Source: Edolisoma coerulescens
Taxonomy: Eukaryota; Chordata; Aves; Passeriformes; Campephagidae
NCBI GenBank assembly: GCA_013397115.1
Contig: VWZW01007302.1
Location: forward strand, 8,635 to 72,634
Length of the DNA stretch: 64,000 nt
Reading direction: 5' to 3'
Notes under the pieces: generated by a model
Databases searched by the model: none
The model's input: the letters and a program-made list of their open reading frames with translations, nothing else
Told to the model about the DNA's origin: nothing
Shown: piece by piece, positions 34,716-49,300 of the stretch
Layout of the letters: each line of letters opens with the position of its first letter
Position numbering within the stretch: position 1 is the first letter of the stretch
Made by a program: the position numbers and the translations under genes

Positions 34716-37700
34716 AGGGATAGTGGCCTCTAGCGTCTCGGAGCAGGGTTGGAGAGCCCTTGTGTTTGGCCTGACACTTCTCTTTCCTGCTCCAGAAGTA
34801 CCTGCGAAAACTGTTTGGGTGGCACCTGAGGATGCTGCCAAATCAATGGGGCATGGTGGCCCCTGGCGACAGCTCAGTACTGTGGCCTGGTTGTTACACC
34901 TGGGGCAGCTCAAAGGCTCCTGCTCCTCTCTTCTCTCCTCTGAAGTCTTGCCAGATGGTGATGAGGGAGGCAGGCACGGTTTATCTAGGGCAGCTGGAGA
35001 TCTCACAAGTACAGTTTCAAAGGGCCTGGCCTGTCATTTTGGTATTTTGATTAGGGTGGGTGGCTCACAGAGAGGAGTGGGAACCCCTTTCCTCTTTTTC
35101 TTTTAGAGAGAGTTTAGAGAAAGTTCATGGCTTCACCTCTGGCTTTGTCCTGTGGTTGATGCTTGGACGGATGGGGCTCAGTGGGTGCTGCAATCTGTTC
35201 CCTGTAGGGTGCCTTGGCTGAGAGGGCAGGGTGCTGCCACCTTCCTCCTCCAGGCTGGCCCCTGCTTTGGTAGAGAAATCACGACTGGGCTAAGGGATTA
35301 GTCCCAAACTATCATAAATGATTACATCTTTTCCCATCTGCAAGGGATCCTCTGTCTCCTTTCTCAGGCAGGGCTGGTGTCTGTTGGTGTTAAGACAGTG
35401 GAGGATGGCACAGGGGATGGCAACCAACTGTTTCATGTTCCTTAATGTTACATGTCCTCATGCTACAGGTGCAGGGCTGAGGGTTTGCCTTTTCCTTACA
35501 CCTCTCAAAAGGGTTGGTGACAAAACACAGCCATGCTTCTAAGAGGCAGAGGGAAACAGGACTGGCCAGAGAAAGCTCATGTCCCTGCTGACACCCCTGA
35601 GAAAGAGGCTTGAAAGACAAGATGAAAGACAAAGTTCTGGCTGTAGCTGCTTTAAGAGCTGCAGGAGAGGAAGCAGGGCTGGGGGATGACAGCTGCCATC
35701 CCTACTGCAGAGTCCTGCAGCTGGAAGTCAGACATGTGCACTGCTGAGCTGAAGCCTCAGCCAAAGAAGCGGCAGGTCCAGTGGCAGGGAGAGCTCAAAA
35801 GGGCTCTGGGAAAGCCTGACTCACGCTGAAGAAAGCAGTAATGTGCTGGGAAAGATGATGACAATTCTTAACCTAGAACTCTGACATCATGAGTTTATGA
35901 CATGGTTCAGTATTTTAATGCTGATGTATTTCATGCTTTTGTTACCCTTTGTTGGTGGAGCAGTGATGCTCAGAAGGTTTGTTACCACAAGCTGCCAGGT
36001 GCTGGCGTGTCCCTTCAGAGCTGAGGTTATGGCACCGCCACCCCAGCCCCGCTCGCTGCCGGACCACAGGCAGCCCCCAAGGAGAAAGGATGGGTGCTAA
36101 AGCACTTCTGGCCTGAGCAAGGTTTAACATTGCTTTTGGGGGGCAGTAAATGGGAGTTTAGGCAAAAGGGGAGGCAGGTGTTACCAAGACTGAATGTGAG
36201 ACCCCTTCTCTCATGCCACACACTACTGATCTTGCAAAGACTCATGCCTTTTGATTGGCAAATGGGCCCACCTCCTTCAAACAGCTGGCAGGGGAGGTTC
36301 CTGATTCTGCCTCCCAGCTGCCTGCTCTTAACACCGTAGCATTAAATGAGACTGCTGGCAATGCTGCAGCTGCCACGTCCCCGCTATCTGACCCTCTCTC
36401 CTAAATGAACCACTGAGGCAGAAATTCTGGCAGACCATTTTTACCTCCCTCCTGAATGGCCAGCTGTATGCACTGAAGGAGGAAAAAGATCCCAGCTTGG
36501 ATTTGCGTATCAAAAGACCATTAGCTAAAGATTTTCTAAGGCATTTCTGAAAGAAAAGGAAGGAGTCATGCAAAAGCAATACAAGAATTATCATAATTTT
36601 TATGCCACTTGCATGCCTGGGTCAGGTATGTGTTGGTCCACAGCACAGGTTCAGCTTCACTTGGCACATTTGAGAGCTAAAATTGCCAACTGCATACCAA
36701 CATAAGGTTTACTGTGTACAACTACCTGTTTGGCTGCCTGACTGGAGCTGAAATGGATGGGGATGATGAAAGGAACAGGAGAGTAGAACAAAAGAGGAGA
36801 GAAACAGCCTGAGGGTCTCAGCAAGCAAGGCTTTATTGCAGTAGAGCTAGGGGACTAAGGAGTGTGTATAGAAGACACAGTTGCTTGCCTGAGGAAATTA
36901 AGATTAAAGAGACTATGCATAAGGACTACAGGCAGCTAGAATGGTGGGTGTTTCAGTGATGCACAGTTCCTTTTACTTACAATTTCAGTTTGAATTATTT
37001 TTCAATTACTAAGATATACAACAGACTTTAACTTTTGTACACACAGAGACTTAAACACAATGAAAGTGGGTTTAATTTAATGATGAAAAAGGGGAGTGAG
37101 GAGGGTCAGGATATATAAAGGACTTTTTAAGTGTCAGGGACCCTATGAGGGATTTTATATTAAATGACCTGCCTGCTCTTCAGTCAGGTTGTGCTGCTGG
37201 GTGGACAGACAGAAGTGAAGGGAAGAGGACATGACAGTGGGAAGATCCTGGCTGGCTGCTGATGGAGCAGGCAGAATGTGCAAGGAACAAAATCCTGCAG
37301 ACTCCAATGTAAAGCAAAAGACGTGACAGAAGGGGGGTATAAGCTTAAGGCATGCTGAGATTTCAGAGTCTTTGCAAAGATACAATCTTGCTTTGTGTTT
37401 CTTTTTGCTATGCATTCTTGTAAAAGAATCTAATTTTCCGTTCATAATCTGATGTGAATCAAGAACACAGGTTTCCATTGCCAATTAACTGCATGCAGGC
37501 TAACAGCATCAACTTTTGTCTTTTTTGGCCTCATAATTTCTCTCCACACAAGCATCAGCAACTTTTAGGTCATACTGTATCTCAAATTACCCTGGAGACA
37601 GGAAACAAAGGTGACAGGTTTATCTGTCCTTAAGACAACTTCACGGTGAAGCGACATCAGAAACTCACTCTGAATTGGGATGTCTGCAGGAGACAGTGGG

Positions 37701-40544
37701 AATGAGGCACTGGGTCCCCTGAGGAAAGAAGTTCAAGCAAGTGCAGGGAGGATGGAGGAGCTGTGGTGTGTACACACAGGCACACGCACGTTCAGTGACT
37801 CAAGTCTGGAATCTCTTTCTCTCACACACTGTGCTGGAAGGAGCCTGGTTTTTGCCAAGACCCAGACAGAAACAGCATTAACGCTCAGCTTTCCGGACAC
37901 CCTCTCCACCCCACTGATGCTGGCAGAGTCAGCACTGAAAAAGGAAAAGCTGTGAACGGAAAGTGGGGCAGAAAATATTCTCTGCTTTCAACAGGTCTTT
38001 GAGGCTTCTAACAGCTGCATTTATGAAGTGAATGGAAGGGCAATGCTAGGCTTTGGGGAATAAAAACCCTTTAACTTCTCTTCAGCAGAGATATGCAGGA
38101 AGCCCAGGGACTAACAGCCTTGTCCTTTCCAGGGATGGCACTAAAGTCAAAATGTGGGGGCACTGGGATCTGAAGAGCTGTCTTTAACAGAGCTTCTCCT
38201 TGGGCAGTGTGTGCACTGGGAGAATGAGAGTAAGGGTCACCATTTTCTGATCATCCAATAAACAATCCAGCAAAGCCATCTGATTGAGGAGACATGTCCT
38301 GACTTGGAGCTCATAGGGATAAAAAATGAGGACAAACAGAGAAAGGACTCAAACTGGCAATTTTTTATCTCCTGCATCTGTCCCCTGGGTGCCTGAAGTC
38401 ATATTGACTCAGCCCAATGACAGAAACAAGGTTTCTTCCTACCAGGTCTCCAGGGTCCACTAAAATATAAAGAAAAGCAAGCTGCATCTCCTCCCCTGAC
38501 CACACTACGACAAAGCTGTCAGAACAGCTCTGACAGTATCACGCCTGCAGCAATGTCTGGTGGAAAAGCCACAGAGAGCCATCGCTCTTCCACATCCCTC
38601 TGGAGAGAACTGCACTGGAAACCAGCACCAGAAAGTATTTTCTTCTGTGAATTTCATCGATTTCGTGCTTAAAAGCAGTGAATTGGAACAAACAAGACCT
38701 CCAACAAAGTGTCCCTGCTGTGTCTGTTTCGGGGAGGGTGCTTTGCAATGGCAAATTACAGTAACATGGAGACATAAATTTGGGGATTAAGCCTACCACA
38801 CTTTGCTCACTGGAAAGGCCTCAGTGGCTGGGAAAGTGACTGTGGTTTTTGTACTTTACCTGCAGTGTTAAATGCACTCTGCTTACTTTGGCTGACCTTG
38901 TGAAAAATTGTACTTAGGATTTACTGCTGGCTCCATAACCTGATCATATGGAACAGACCTCATGAAGGTCAACCAACCTCTAACAAAAGTGCAAGGAGCT
39001 AGGAATGTGAAGGAAAAGAGCACAAGTCAGTGTTTGGGTAGATGGTTCCCAGGGGGCACTTTCTGGAAATCTCTGGGGACCACTTGAAAACAATTGGATG
39101 ACTTCAACACGGCTGGACTGGCAGAGGGATCTGTATGTAGCAGACCCCAGAGGCTTTGAAGGACTGTCCTGAATAATAGTTTTTTCAGTAATGTCCATTT
39201 ACAAGTCATGTACTCCTGAGTTTTCAGTTTTAGGGCCTCAAATAGTCTCTGCTTAATTTTTCACAATTCTGTGATCCTGCCTCTGGATTATAGAGCTGCT
39301 CTGTGAGGTCTGACAAGTTGCTCTTTTGTTGCATCCCACCTTTGAAAAGTTTTAGTATTGTTCTGTAACCTTGTTAGATGTTTTGTTTGCAACAATCAGC
39401 TTTGTTCTAAACTCTTGGACCATGAAAGAGAATTTAGTTTTTCTGGACGTCAGTTTGCTGCAGACCAATATTCACTTTTTCCCAAGGCAACCTCCACATC
39501 TTTAACAGTCTTGAACACCTGCCCACTGCCTCCACTCCCGCCCTAGAATCTTCATAAGAAGATCAAAACAGTGTTTTTCACATTAAAATAGTCAACCTCA
39601 CCCTCCAGGATGGATTTTAATCTTCTTTGATTCAAATCCACTCCCTCATTCTACAGGAAAAAACCCCAGGAAATTCATAAACAAAGAAACGTGGGATGGG
39701 ATGATTCATTTGCTTTTGTTTTCTTCTATGTTTTCTTACATTATTTGTGGCATGCAGCAGGTAGGGATTTATGTGGGACAACCAGCCTCTGGGTCATGAT
39801 CTCTTTCTGCAAATCCCCTTAAAAATCCAAATCACAGATGAAAAAATCCCTTTGCCAATCTAAGATAAAAAGTGCCTTTTCCAAAGGCTAGTTGAGACAT
39901 TACCAACACCAAGAAGAGCTCAAATTGGTCTAAGAAATGGAGGTGTTGCACAGCCACCTTGGTAGCTGCTTGATTGTCACCTCACACAAACACATGCACA
40001 AACACTTAAATTTGGTTCTTGTACACTCTGTTAATGCCCTTTGCTAATGCCCTAATGTTTTGCTAGGACACAGTAGGTACAAAAAATCAGCTGCTTGCTC
40101 ATATTACAAAATCATTCAGCATTAAGGAATGCAAGTTAGGAAGCACATCTGTAAAAAAACCAATCTCCCTGTCCGTGCACTGGAGTCAGTAACAGATACA
40201 AGAGAGGAGAAAATTAGTTTTAATATGTTTTTAAATTCAATCAAGAAGGTTTGGTGAATTAAAGGGAAAGAAGAAAAAGTAGTAATTATAACTTTAAAAG
40301 AAGAACATTCATAATGGAGTGAGAATCAAGCAGCAGTTGGATTTTTCTTGTTTACCAGGGGGCATACCAGAGGACTGCTTCATATCAGTTCATGCACTCA
40401 CCAAAGTCTACCCCTGCAAATCTGCTGTGGTTATGAATCTGTGTGATCTGAATCCAAAAGTGTAACTAGACAGATTTTTTTTTTTTGGTAATGAGCAACA
40501 ACGATATGACATCTTAAAAAAAAAAGCTGGAGTCCTAACCAGAA

Positions 40545-40771
40545 ACAGGATCACAGGATTACTTCAGCTGGAAGGGACCTCAGGAGCTTTCTAGTCTTGC
40601 TCACAGCAGCATCAGCTATGGGATCAGACTGGGCTGCTCAAAGATTTATTCAGTCAGATTTTCAAAACCTTCAGGATTGGAGATGACACGACCTCCCCAG
40701 GAAAAGTTTTCCCGTGCTTGACTGTCCTCATGGTGAAAAAGGATTTCCATAAGGTGAGCAAAGTAACAGGC
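40545..40771 (-). mobile_element. CR1 LINE fragment, antisense, cut by an assembly gap
   Basis: CAGGATCACAGGATTACTTC, AGCTGGAAGGGACCTCAGGAG, the ATTCAGTCAGATTTTCAAAACCTTC region, then ACCTCCCCAGGAAAAG and CTCATGGTGAAAAAGGATTTCC, follow the antisense CR1 3' region in order. The copy runs into unknown bases at 40772, so its far end is not known. Confidence 0.85.
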
Positions 40772-40848
40772 NNNNNNNNNNNNNNNNNNNNNNNNNNNNN
40801 NNNNNNNNNNNNNNNNNNNNNNNNNNNNNNNNNNNNNNNNNNNNNNNN
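40772..40848. other. Assembly gap (77 unknown bases)
   Basis: A run of N. It lies at the right edge of a CR1 fragment, so it is probably a repeat-caused assembly break; its true length may differ. Open frames spanning it are meaningless. Confidence 0.99.
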
Positions 40849-43800
40849 TCCCCAATAGCACAGAGGAAGTCTCACATGAAACTTTTCCTTAGAACTCTCC
40901 AGACTATCCTGGTCATCTCTCATCTGATGGTCATAACCAGGTAAATGCAGACAACTGGCACTGTGTTTTGCTTCCTTTAGTCCTCCCCTTTTCTCTATCT
41001 GCCCTGCTTTGAAGCAGAGGCGATTCCAGCCTAGTTCTAGGTCAGATAAATGTGCTGTAGAGGGTTCTATTCACCTTGTCAACGAGACCCAAAGCAGCCA
41101 CAGCCTTCTCTAAAGCGGCCATGACTCTGATTTCCAGGGAGATGGAAACTCCCTGGTACCCAGGAATGTTTAACTGCAGATAGAAAGAAAAACATTGCCA
41201 AGAAGGAGCTAAGATCACCTCCTTGCGTTGATGATCCCCTTCCAGTGAAGGACAGGAAACCCAAAGGACCCAAAGTCAAACTCAAGGACTGTTGTGTATC
41301 GTAGCTGTTCTGCACACAGGCAGGTGTGAGTCAGCTACCTGAGCTCTGAGGAACTAAAAACATGACATCTGCCTGCACAGAAATAACTACGCCAAAGTTT
41401 TGCTTTCACATTTTGCTTGAACCCCCTGCCCCACAGATCAGAGGCTGCATAAAGCCACATTTCAACCCGACAGCTGAAGCATTCAGGCAGAAAAAGAAAC
41501 TGAACTTGAGTCTTTCATGTTCTGGCTGAAAGTCAGTAGCTAAAAAAGGCATAGCTGCTTTGTGACTTGAGTATCCCAAACTTTTTACGGTCAAAACCAC
41601 CTTGTGAATTAGACATGAATTTGTGACGGATTTTTGAACCATCAGTTATATGTTCTTGAAGTGAACTTAAAAAAAAAATAGTGCTAGGATTTACTACGGA
41701 GTCTAAGCCCAGGATACTTGTTTTTCTTTAAAAAAATGGAAGCAAAACCTGAAAATCCAAATTTTAAAGGCAGCCTCCATTATGGATTCTAACTACCCAT
41801 GCTTGACAACATCACTTTAAATATTAAGTATGCTAGCCCTGTTCAAGACATACTTTTAGCAGGGTCATTTATTACATCAAAAACAGTATCTCAGGTGAAC
41901 TTAGACAAAGTACAATTCCCTCACTTGTACTCTTCATCTGTTCTCCCAATTTTCTAGTCCTAGAACCAGTATTAAAAGTAATTAATAGAAAATATTTCCT
42001 TTTTCAAAAATCAGCTCTTACTTCCAGGCTGGGTAGTGATGTGGGATAGAGAGGGGCTGTTTTCTGGCACTGGTGTAATTTGGGAGCTGAGTCGCAGCAA
42101 AGGGGCTGCCAGCAGCCCACAGCTCTGAAACACCTGGTGTGATTAAACCTTCTTCTCATAGCCAGCTCACAGTTTACTCACGGCAGAAGGCAGTTTAAAA
42201 CTCATGAGCTTCAGACTAGTGAGCTAGACAGAACTGTATCATTCCTCCAGAACACATTAACACCTGCTGACTTGATTGTACCAACTTCACAGCAGTGATC
42301 AAAAAAAGAGAGTATGTGGGTTGTTTGGAAAAAGTGGGGACTGCCTTCCATTTAGAGCAGAAGGCAGAAAAAAAAAATCAAAGTTATAGCAAAAAATGAG
42401 ATGGTTTTGGGTTTACAGCAGAATTACCTTAAAGCCCCGTAGAGGATTTATTTTATTGTGCTATAAACAGTGTTACTTCACGAGACAAAGGGTTGGAACA
42501 TTCACAAAGGCTTAGGCTGAATCAATTCAAGCTCTTAAGGTAAGCAGCAAGTGGGATAAAAAAGGCAGAGAGTTAAGGGAAAAAAATATTTGGGCAGAGT
42601 TCAGGTGAAAGGGACATGAACACAAAGGAAGGCAGGAGTCACTGAGAGCAATGGCTCAGCTGTGCAGTCTCTAAAAGTGAGGATGGATGATTTCACTGAT
42701 ACAGAAAGTGGGAGAAAGCCTAGGAGAGGAACAGTTTGCAAAGCAGCATGGAGAGAACAGGAGTCTACTACTAGTAGGAGGCAGACACAAACAGATCACA
42801 ATGATTACACAGGCTGGAGATGATTCTTTGATAAAGACTTGGATCTATCTGCCAAGAATGTACGTGTTACCCCTCCTTTCCCCTTGTAACTGGACCTGGA
42901 GAAAGGACACAAATATTGTCTATGGGGCATGTTTTCCTGTATTTTCCTGTATGTCAGTTTAGAAAGAGGGTTTGGACAATGCTCAAACATTTTAAAATTT
43001 GATCAAGAATTCCTGCTTTTCCTTCTGGAAGATGTTTCAAAAAGGAGAGCACAGCTATTTTGCACAATACCAGGCTGCAAAGTCTCATTTCCATGAGTGA
43101 TGCAGAAAAGCACACCCTCAGCACAAGCTATTCAGCCATGGTGCAGGCAGCACTTAACGCTTTTTGAATGATAGTTTTGTTTAACAACTGGAGAAATGGG
43201 ATCAGACTGTCCAATTACTGCTGTGACTTTTTTCTTAAATAAAATTTTATCTTGGTAAAAATACGGCATCTGTAAAAACAGCTTTATTTTCCTTCAGTGT
43301 GCCCTGCTTTATGGAGAATGACTGCAAAGAGGAACAAGGAAAGAACTGTGCCAAAAGTCTGAGGTTTGAAAGAAACAGAGAGGTGCCAGAAGACTTTCTA
43401 CATATGGCAGAGCAGGAAGGCTGTGGTCTTTCCTGGCGAGGTCACTGCCTTCTTCCTGCCAGGAGTGAAGTGTCAGGGTACTGGCAAAACTCCCTCTTAG
43501 TCCCAGTCAGGACTCTGAAGGTTCAGAGGCCTTTTTCCACAACTAGTCCCACTATCCTCAGTGCAGCTTAATTCCCATTCCTAAAGCTTCTCCATAAAGC
43601 AGTGGTGTTGGTTGGTGTAAGAGGCTGAGATGCTGACTACAGCTGAAGCTCTTGAGTTGCTTCTACCAGTCTGCTAACCTAGAAAACATGTGCCCAGCAC
43701 AGGCCCATACTGCTCCATGTCCTGCTTCAACCAGCCCTCCCTCCATGAAGAACTACAGAGTGGTTTCTCCTGTGCTGCCTCCTGCTTTTGGGAATTGCTC

Positions 43801-44499
43801 CTCCCTGGATCTCTGGACCAAATGAAATGTGACTGTGGCTGACTAGGCAAAAACTGTACTTAGTTTCTTGCTGCTGCAACAAATATTTCTTGGGGTACAT
43901 GTCCCTGCCTGCCACATTAGAGCTGGGCCTTGCAGGTGGTGCTTTGGCTGCACCACTGGCTGGGTCTGGACAAATGGGGCTCTGCTGTGCACAGCTGGAT
44001 GTAACACTGTCTGTTCTGCCTGGAACAAAGACTGGGGTCACAGAGGAAGGGTTCCTTGGGTGTACCTCTGTTCATGCTCAGGTGAGGTCTGCATCCAGGA
44101 CCACCCTCACCTAACAAGGACTCTACTACTGATAGGACACATGATACGGATGACGTCCTTGTCTATTCTGCTCTCCTTGGTGGCACACCAAGGTTTCTGT
44201 GTTTTTCTGAGTTCTGAGTCTCCAAAGTCTTTAATATCTCAGAGAAGCAACATGAAGTTTTCATGTTGCTATGAACACATCCCCTGTGCATAAGGATAGC
44301 AGCTAAAAACAAAGAATTGCAGTGAACTTACTATACCAAGACATGCTCCTTCCCTTTGAGAAGTGTATGTTATTTCTATTTAATAGAGCTTGATCTGCTG
44401 ATGGAGCATTTTAGTCCCCACATTCCATAAGCAGACAGTAACCTTTTCTTGCGAATAGCTGAGTGTGCAGCATAGAGAAGACAAAGTGGGAGCCCACAT

Positions 44500-44660
44500 C
44501 ACTTGAAAATCAGAACAAATTCAATTAACTATCAAATAGAGTTTAAGGCTCATCATTAATAAATCAAACACATTAAATAAATGCATCACCCAACACAGTC
44601 TGTAGATGCTGTGGTCTACTCTGGAGCCAATTTACATTAATTATACTGGGCTATACTTGC
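44500..44660. promoter_or_regulatory. AT-rich block with TAAT cores
   Basis: Repeated ATTAA/TAAT cores (CAATTAACTATC, CATCATTAATAAATC, CATTAATTATACTGG) in an intronic block without recognisable repeat content. It could be a conserved element or ordinary AT-rich intron. Confidence 0.15.
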
Positions 44661-46323
44661 TTCCCTCAAGTGCTAGGCAGAAACTCATCTACCTTTGAAG
44701 ACATCAGAAGGAACTACAGAAATAGTAACACCTGGGTAATTCAGAACTGGGGAAATGTTACACTGTGGTGGAAAAAGTGGAACCAACATTTAAGGACACA
44801 GGGCTTTGAGAAGCCAGAAAATAGTACTACTGCCCTTTTCTGTGTTGATTTTTTTAAAGATACCAACATCTGAGCAGGCAGCCTTATAATCTCAGCTGCT
44901 GTTAATCTTTTTAATGTCAGGAACAAGCTGTAAATCACCTTTGGGGACCTCTTTCTTTTAAACCAGTCCTCTACATACTTCACAGAAAACAAAGATGAGA
45001 GGAACGCGTACTTGCGTAACGAGACCTCTGAAAAGACCACTGTGTGGTGCTGCCTGCTGGGGTTAAGCTTTGCTAGACCAGGTACTTTTTACTGTCATCA
45101 TTACTTCAATTACTGATTTTTTTCTACTTTCTATCAGAGAATCTCAATAATTTGCTCAATTTGTTTTTCCTCACAACTTTCTGAGCTGCTTCTCATATTT
45201 GAGGTGACTGACTATGGTGGGTCAGACAAAGAAGAGAACCTGTAATTTGCAGCTCTGGGCTTCTCCTTCAGGCATGAAACCCCCATTTAGACTCTGGATG
45301 CTTTGGCCCATTCTCAATACAAAATAAAACAATTTGTGCAGAAGCAGATCTTCAGGATTACCTCTCCTTCCTAGACTATCACATTGTAGGTACCGTAAAA
45401 ATATGGAGTGGCTAAAGGATGGCCAGGTAACACCCCAAAATTATCCAGTTACCTTACAGTTTCCTTCTTCATTGCTTTTTACCTGAAGAAGTATTAGCCA
45501 AGAGTGGTGTGTGCAGCACAAGATGCGAGCGGGTGGGAGTCTGTTGGTCTGTGAAGTGTGTTGGTATCCAGGAACGTGTCATGGGAAAGGGGCACATACC
45601 ACTGTGCAGGGCTTGGAAAAGCCAGTGAAGCCCTGGTGCAGTGGCAAGCAAAACTGCAGTGACACAAAAAGCCAGGTCATTTGGTGAACCTCATGCCATA
45701 TCATTCCCATATTCATGTGCTCATGCTCTGCTCCTTGGATTTGCTGACTGGAACCTCCTTTCCCTCTGTCTCACCCCCTCACACACTCCCTCCTGCCTGG
45801 AGCTCTCTGCTGAACTCCAGTGATTGCTTTGTTCCAGTTTGTCTAAATGGCTTTACTCTTCACCCAAGCCTGTCTCAGGCACCTCTTTCTTTCTGACCCT
45901 CTACTTCTCTTCTAACTAATCTGCAATAATATGCCTGTCAGAACTGGTTTTCTGCCCTCATCTTTGCAGCTCTGTCTGCACACAGCCCTACTAGCCTTAA
46001 TGTGATGCAGCTGTTCACTCTCTCATCCTCTCCAAAAAGAGCCTGGAAATATCCTACAGGAAGGATGCTACCATAAATCTGTGTACACCATTTCTCTTAT
46101 GAATGGAAAGAGTAATAAGAGATTAAAAAAACATTTAAATAAATGCCTCCCAAGCTCCATGAGACTTCCGAGTGGTGGGCTGCGCTTCTGTCTTCATGAA
46201 GAAAATCAATAGCAGTGCTGTATTGCTCCTGCTCTCTGGCTTCCACCCTGCCCTTCCCCCTGTGCAGTGCACAGACTGTGTTCAAGGAAATGGGTGCTCC
46301 CAGGGGAGCAAAATGGCTTTCTG

Positions 46324-46362
46324 CACTTAAGGTAATGATGTCACTTAAGGTTGCCATGCAAA
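46324..46362. promoter_or_regulatory. Compact motif cluster: two NKX2-like sites, CRE-like and octamer-like sites
   Basis: CACTTAAGGT occurs twice, 18 bases apart (46324-46333 and 46342-46351), with TGATGTCA (CRE-like) between and overlapping the second copy, and ATGCAAA (POU-like) directly after. CACTTAA is the usual NKX2-class core. The tight arrangement suggests a regulatory module in the large FAM219A intron. Confidence 0.25.
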
Positions 46363-49300
46363 CAGTTATGGATATGAAAATCTGTAGTTTTGTCAACAGA
46401 GCTGGAACCCGGGGACCTAGCTTAAGAGTTAGAGCCTTTCTATAAAATGTTTCCCTAATTTACCTACAGAGCGTCTTCCCAGAAACAAAAGCTGCTGTAC
46501 CTAATTAGCATTAATCACCTTGTTACAGAAGAGCAACTGGGAATAGTACAGTACTTGAAATACTGACAAAATGATACACTAATGGCATTGATCTGCCCGG
46601 TCTGCTTCAACTTCCCCTTTATTATTCTGTTTTCTGTATGAACAGCTTCAGAAGTCACAAGTTTTGGAGCAGACTGGGAAGCAGTGATGCAGAAAAAGAG
46701 CCACAGATGGGGGCAGATACAGAGCCTTTCAGCCTGCACAAGATACTTGCTGTCTGTTCTGTTCACCACTGCACTTCCCAGTTATGCATCTCGACCTGCG
46801 GCAAGAGCAGTCCTGGAAGGGGATCTCTGAGCATGTCATCCTTTTGGGCAGCACTGGGATAGGTTGCTCTGCTGCGTGCTTTGTGGCTCTTCAATGCAGA
46901 GCTTTAAGACAAGCTCTGAACCCACACCCTACCCCAGGAGAAGGAGTTAAATACCTACACCAATTGAAGATCAATCTCAGAAGCCACATGGGGCAGTCTG
47001 TCCTTTACTGGGATCAGACACCTTCTGTAAAGTTTCAGCCAAAAATGCACTGATTTTGTTAAGCTGAACCCTGGGGGCTTTGTAGTTCTGACTGATACCC
47101 CTGGTACTGTTCCTCCCTGATCACACGGCAATTCAGTATCTGCCACGAAAACACAGCAGCAGGCTGAAAGGCAGGAGCTAGCAACACAGACATGTCATCA
47201 GCCTCTGTCCCCAGATGGATTATCTCCTCTGTTCACTTCAATCTCCACCAAGATGGGGCTCAGTCACAAATTAGTTTTGTCCAAGTCAGACACACCAAGG
47301 AACACCATTCTCTATGCCCTTGTGATGGTGTTTTTGCTGCTCTCTAACCCTACCAGTTCTGCTTGGTCTAAGTGAACAGCATTCCAGTAACTTCCTTGAG
47401 GTGGGACTCAGTTTCTCTAGCTTAGACACTCAGTTTTCACATACTTTCATGACCCCTAAGAGGAACCTTCCAAAAACAGTGCCTGATTCCCTATCTAGTC
47501 CAAGGAGAGGAGGTGCTTACATCTAAGGCCACAGGCACCTTGGAGGGCTGAAGGTTGCTGTGAGTGTCTCTGCCTCTCTCCCACATGTTCATCTGCAGGC
47601 AGGCATGCAGGACATTTACTGCCAGGCTTTCAGTGTGGTGGATATGCTGATAAAGATGCCTCTGCCACAATCCCTCATCCCACCTGTTGCTTGTTTCACA
47701 GCACTCCAACCAGTTTCCACATTGCCCATTCTGTTTTAACACAAACTAATGTCATCGACTGCTAGGTAAGACAGATATAGACTGTCTGGGTAGGGATTTC
47801 AGACCAGAGAAGGGAAATTAAAAATGCAAACTAGAAAAGCAGATGGCATAAGCTTCATTAAAATAATATCTCATCTCCTGGGAATGCTAGGAGGATCTGT
47901 TGCCTTCCAGTGGATGTGGTGCCCTGAGATTTACACTTGGGGATTATTCTGTTCCTCTCTCTCTCCTTATCATAACTCTCCTCTGTTTTCAAAAGGCTTG
48001 TGGTATGTGCTCCATCTGGATATGGCTCCTAATAAGGATGTGCTGGAGACATCTCCTAAGCACTAATGTACACCCAGCCCCCAACCCATGCTGTCAGGAG
48101 TCTCCTTATCAATGATCTGAAAGAAAGAAAGAAGCATGGCTGAGCCTTGCAGCTCCTGATAGAAAGACAAAGTGGGAGTGTTAGAAAAGTAACAAATTCA
48201 GAATTAATATGAATACGTGTAGCACTGCGCTGGTTCATGTTTTCCCCTCCCAGTTGTATGTATGTTGTTATAAATACCAGTAAGAGGTTAAAATTATGAA
48301 CTGCGTGAACTGGGAGATCTTATTTCTCCTTCGTATGAGGTTCTGTTTTTTGATGTGGCCCTAGCATCAAGCACTGTTCCATTTATAAATCATGTGTAAC
48401 CTTTAGGAAGTCACTAGAAATATAAGACAGCTGTGAAGTTTTTCCTGTATCTAAACTGACCACCCTCAAGCAAACATATAGCCAAATGCATTTATTTAGA
48501 GGGAAAGAAACAACCAAGGGAGAGATCACTCAAGCAGCAGGATAAATCTGTGTGCAGTTTTCACGCTCTTTCTGTCACACTTCAATCACTGCAGTGTCTG
48601 GAAGCAGAAGTTGTATTCATGCTGGGTTGGTATTTAATTGAGCTCACTTAAACCAAGCTTCCAGAAAGCACATACGACAGATTTATACATGAATCTTTGC
48701 AAACTGAAAAATGACATTTATCAACCTTCCATCAGAACATCTGACATTTGAACAATTGATTCTGACTTAACAGTAAAAAATGCCACCATCCATATGGAAA
48801 ACCTGCAATAGGATTAAACCCCTAAATGCTACCATCCCCAACAATGGCTCTGCCAGTTAAGCTATTAAACATTTATGTACCACCTTAACTTTTTCTAGCC
48901 TTAAAGAGATAAAAAAAAAAACCCTGACAAGTTTAATGCAGAAGGGACAAAAAAATCTAGTCACAGGAATGGGGGGCCAGAACTGGGAGACGCAGTGATC
49001 AAGCTGCTAGAAAACTGTTGAGGCTGGACAGATATCAAGCATAAGAGCAGCAGGAGCTGGTGTAGATTAAAGGCATGTTACACTGGCTACAGACAATACT
49101 GTTAGTCTCATTTTGCCTCAGATAACCTAGAGCTCATCTCGGTATGGCTAAGAGTAGAGAGCTGATCCAAGTGCCACTAGGTATGTGTTCACCTCATTAA
49201 AGAGGGGACATTGTTTCCACAGAGAGGTGTTGGAGCAGACTTTTCTCTGGAGACAAGGCAGGAAGATGCCTGTCAGTCTTGCAGGACAATTCCTCTTCAG

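Noticed and set aside
40646..40923. Open frames spanning the run of unknown bases
   Set aside because: They exist only because unknown bases are read as open; the sequence is CR1-derived.
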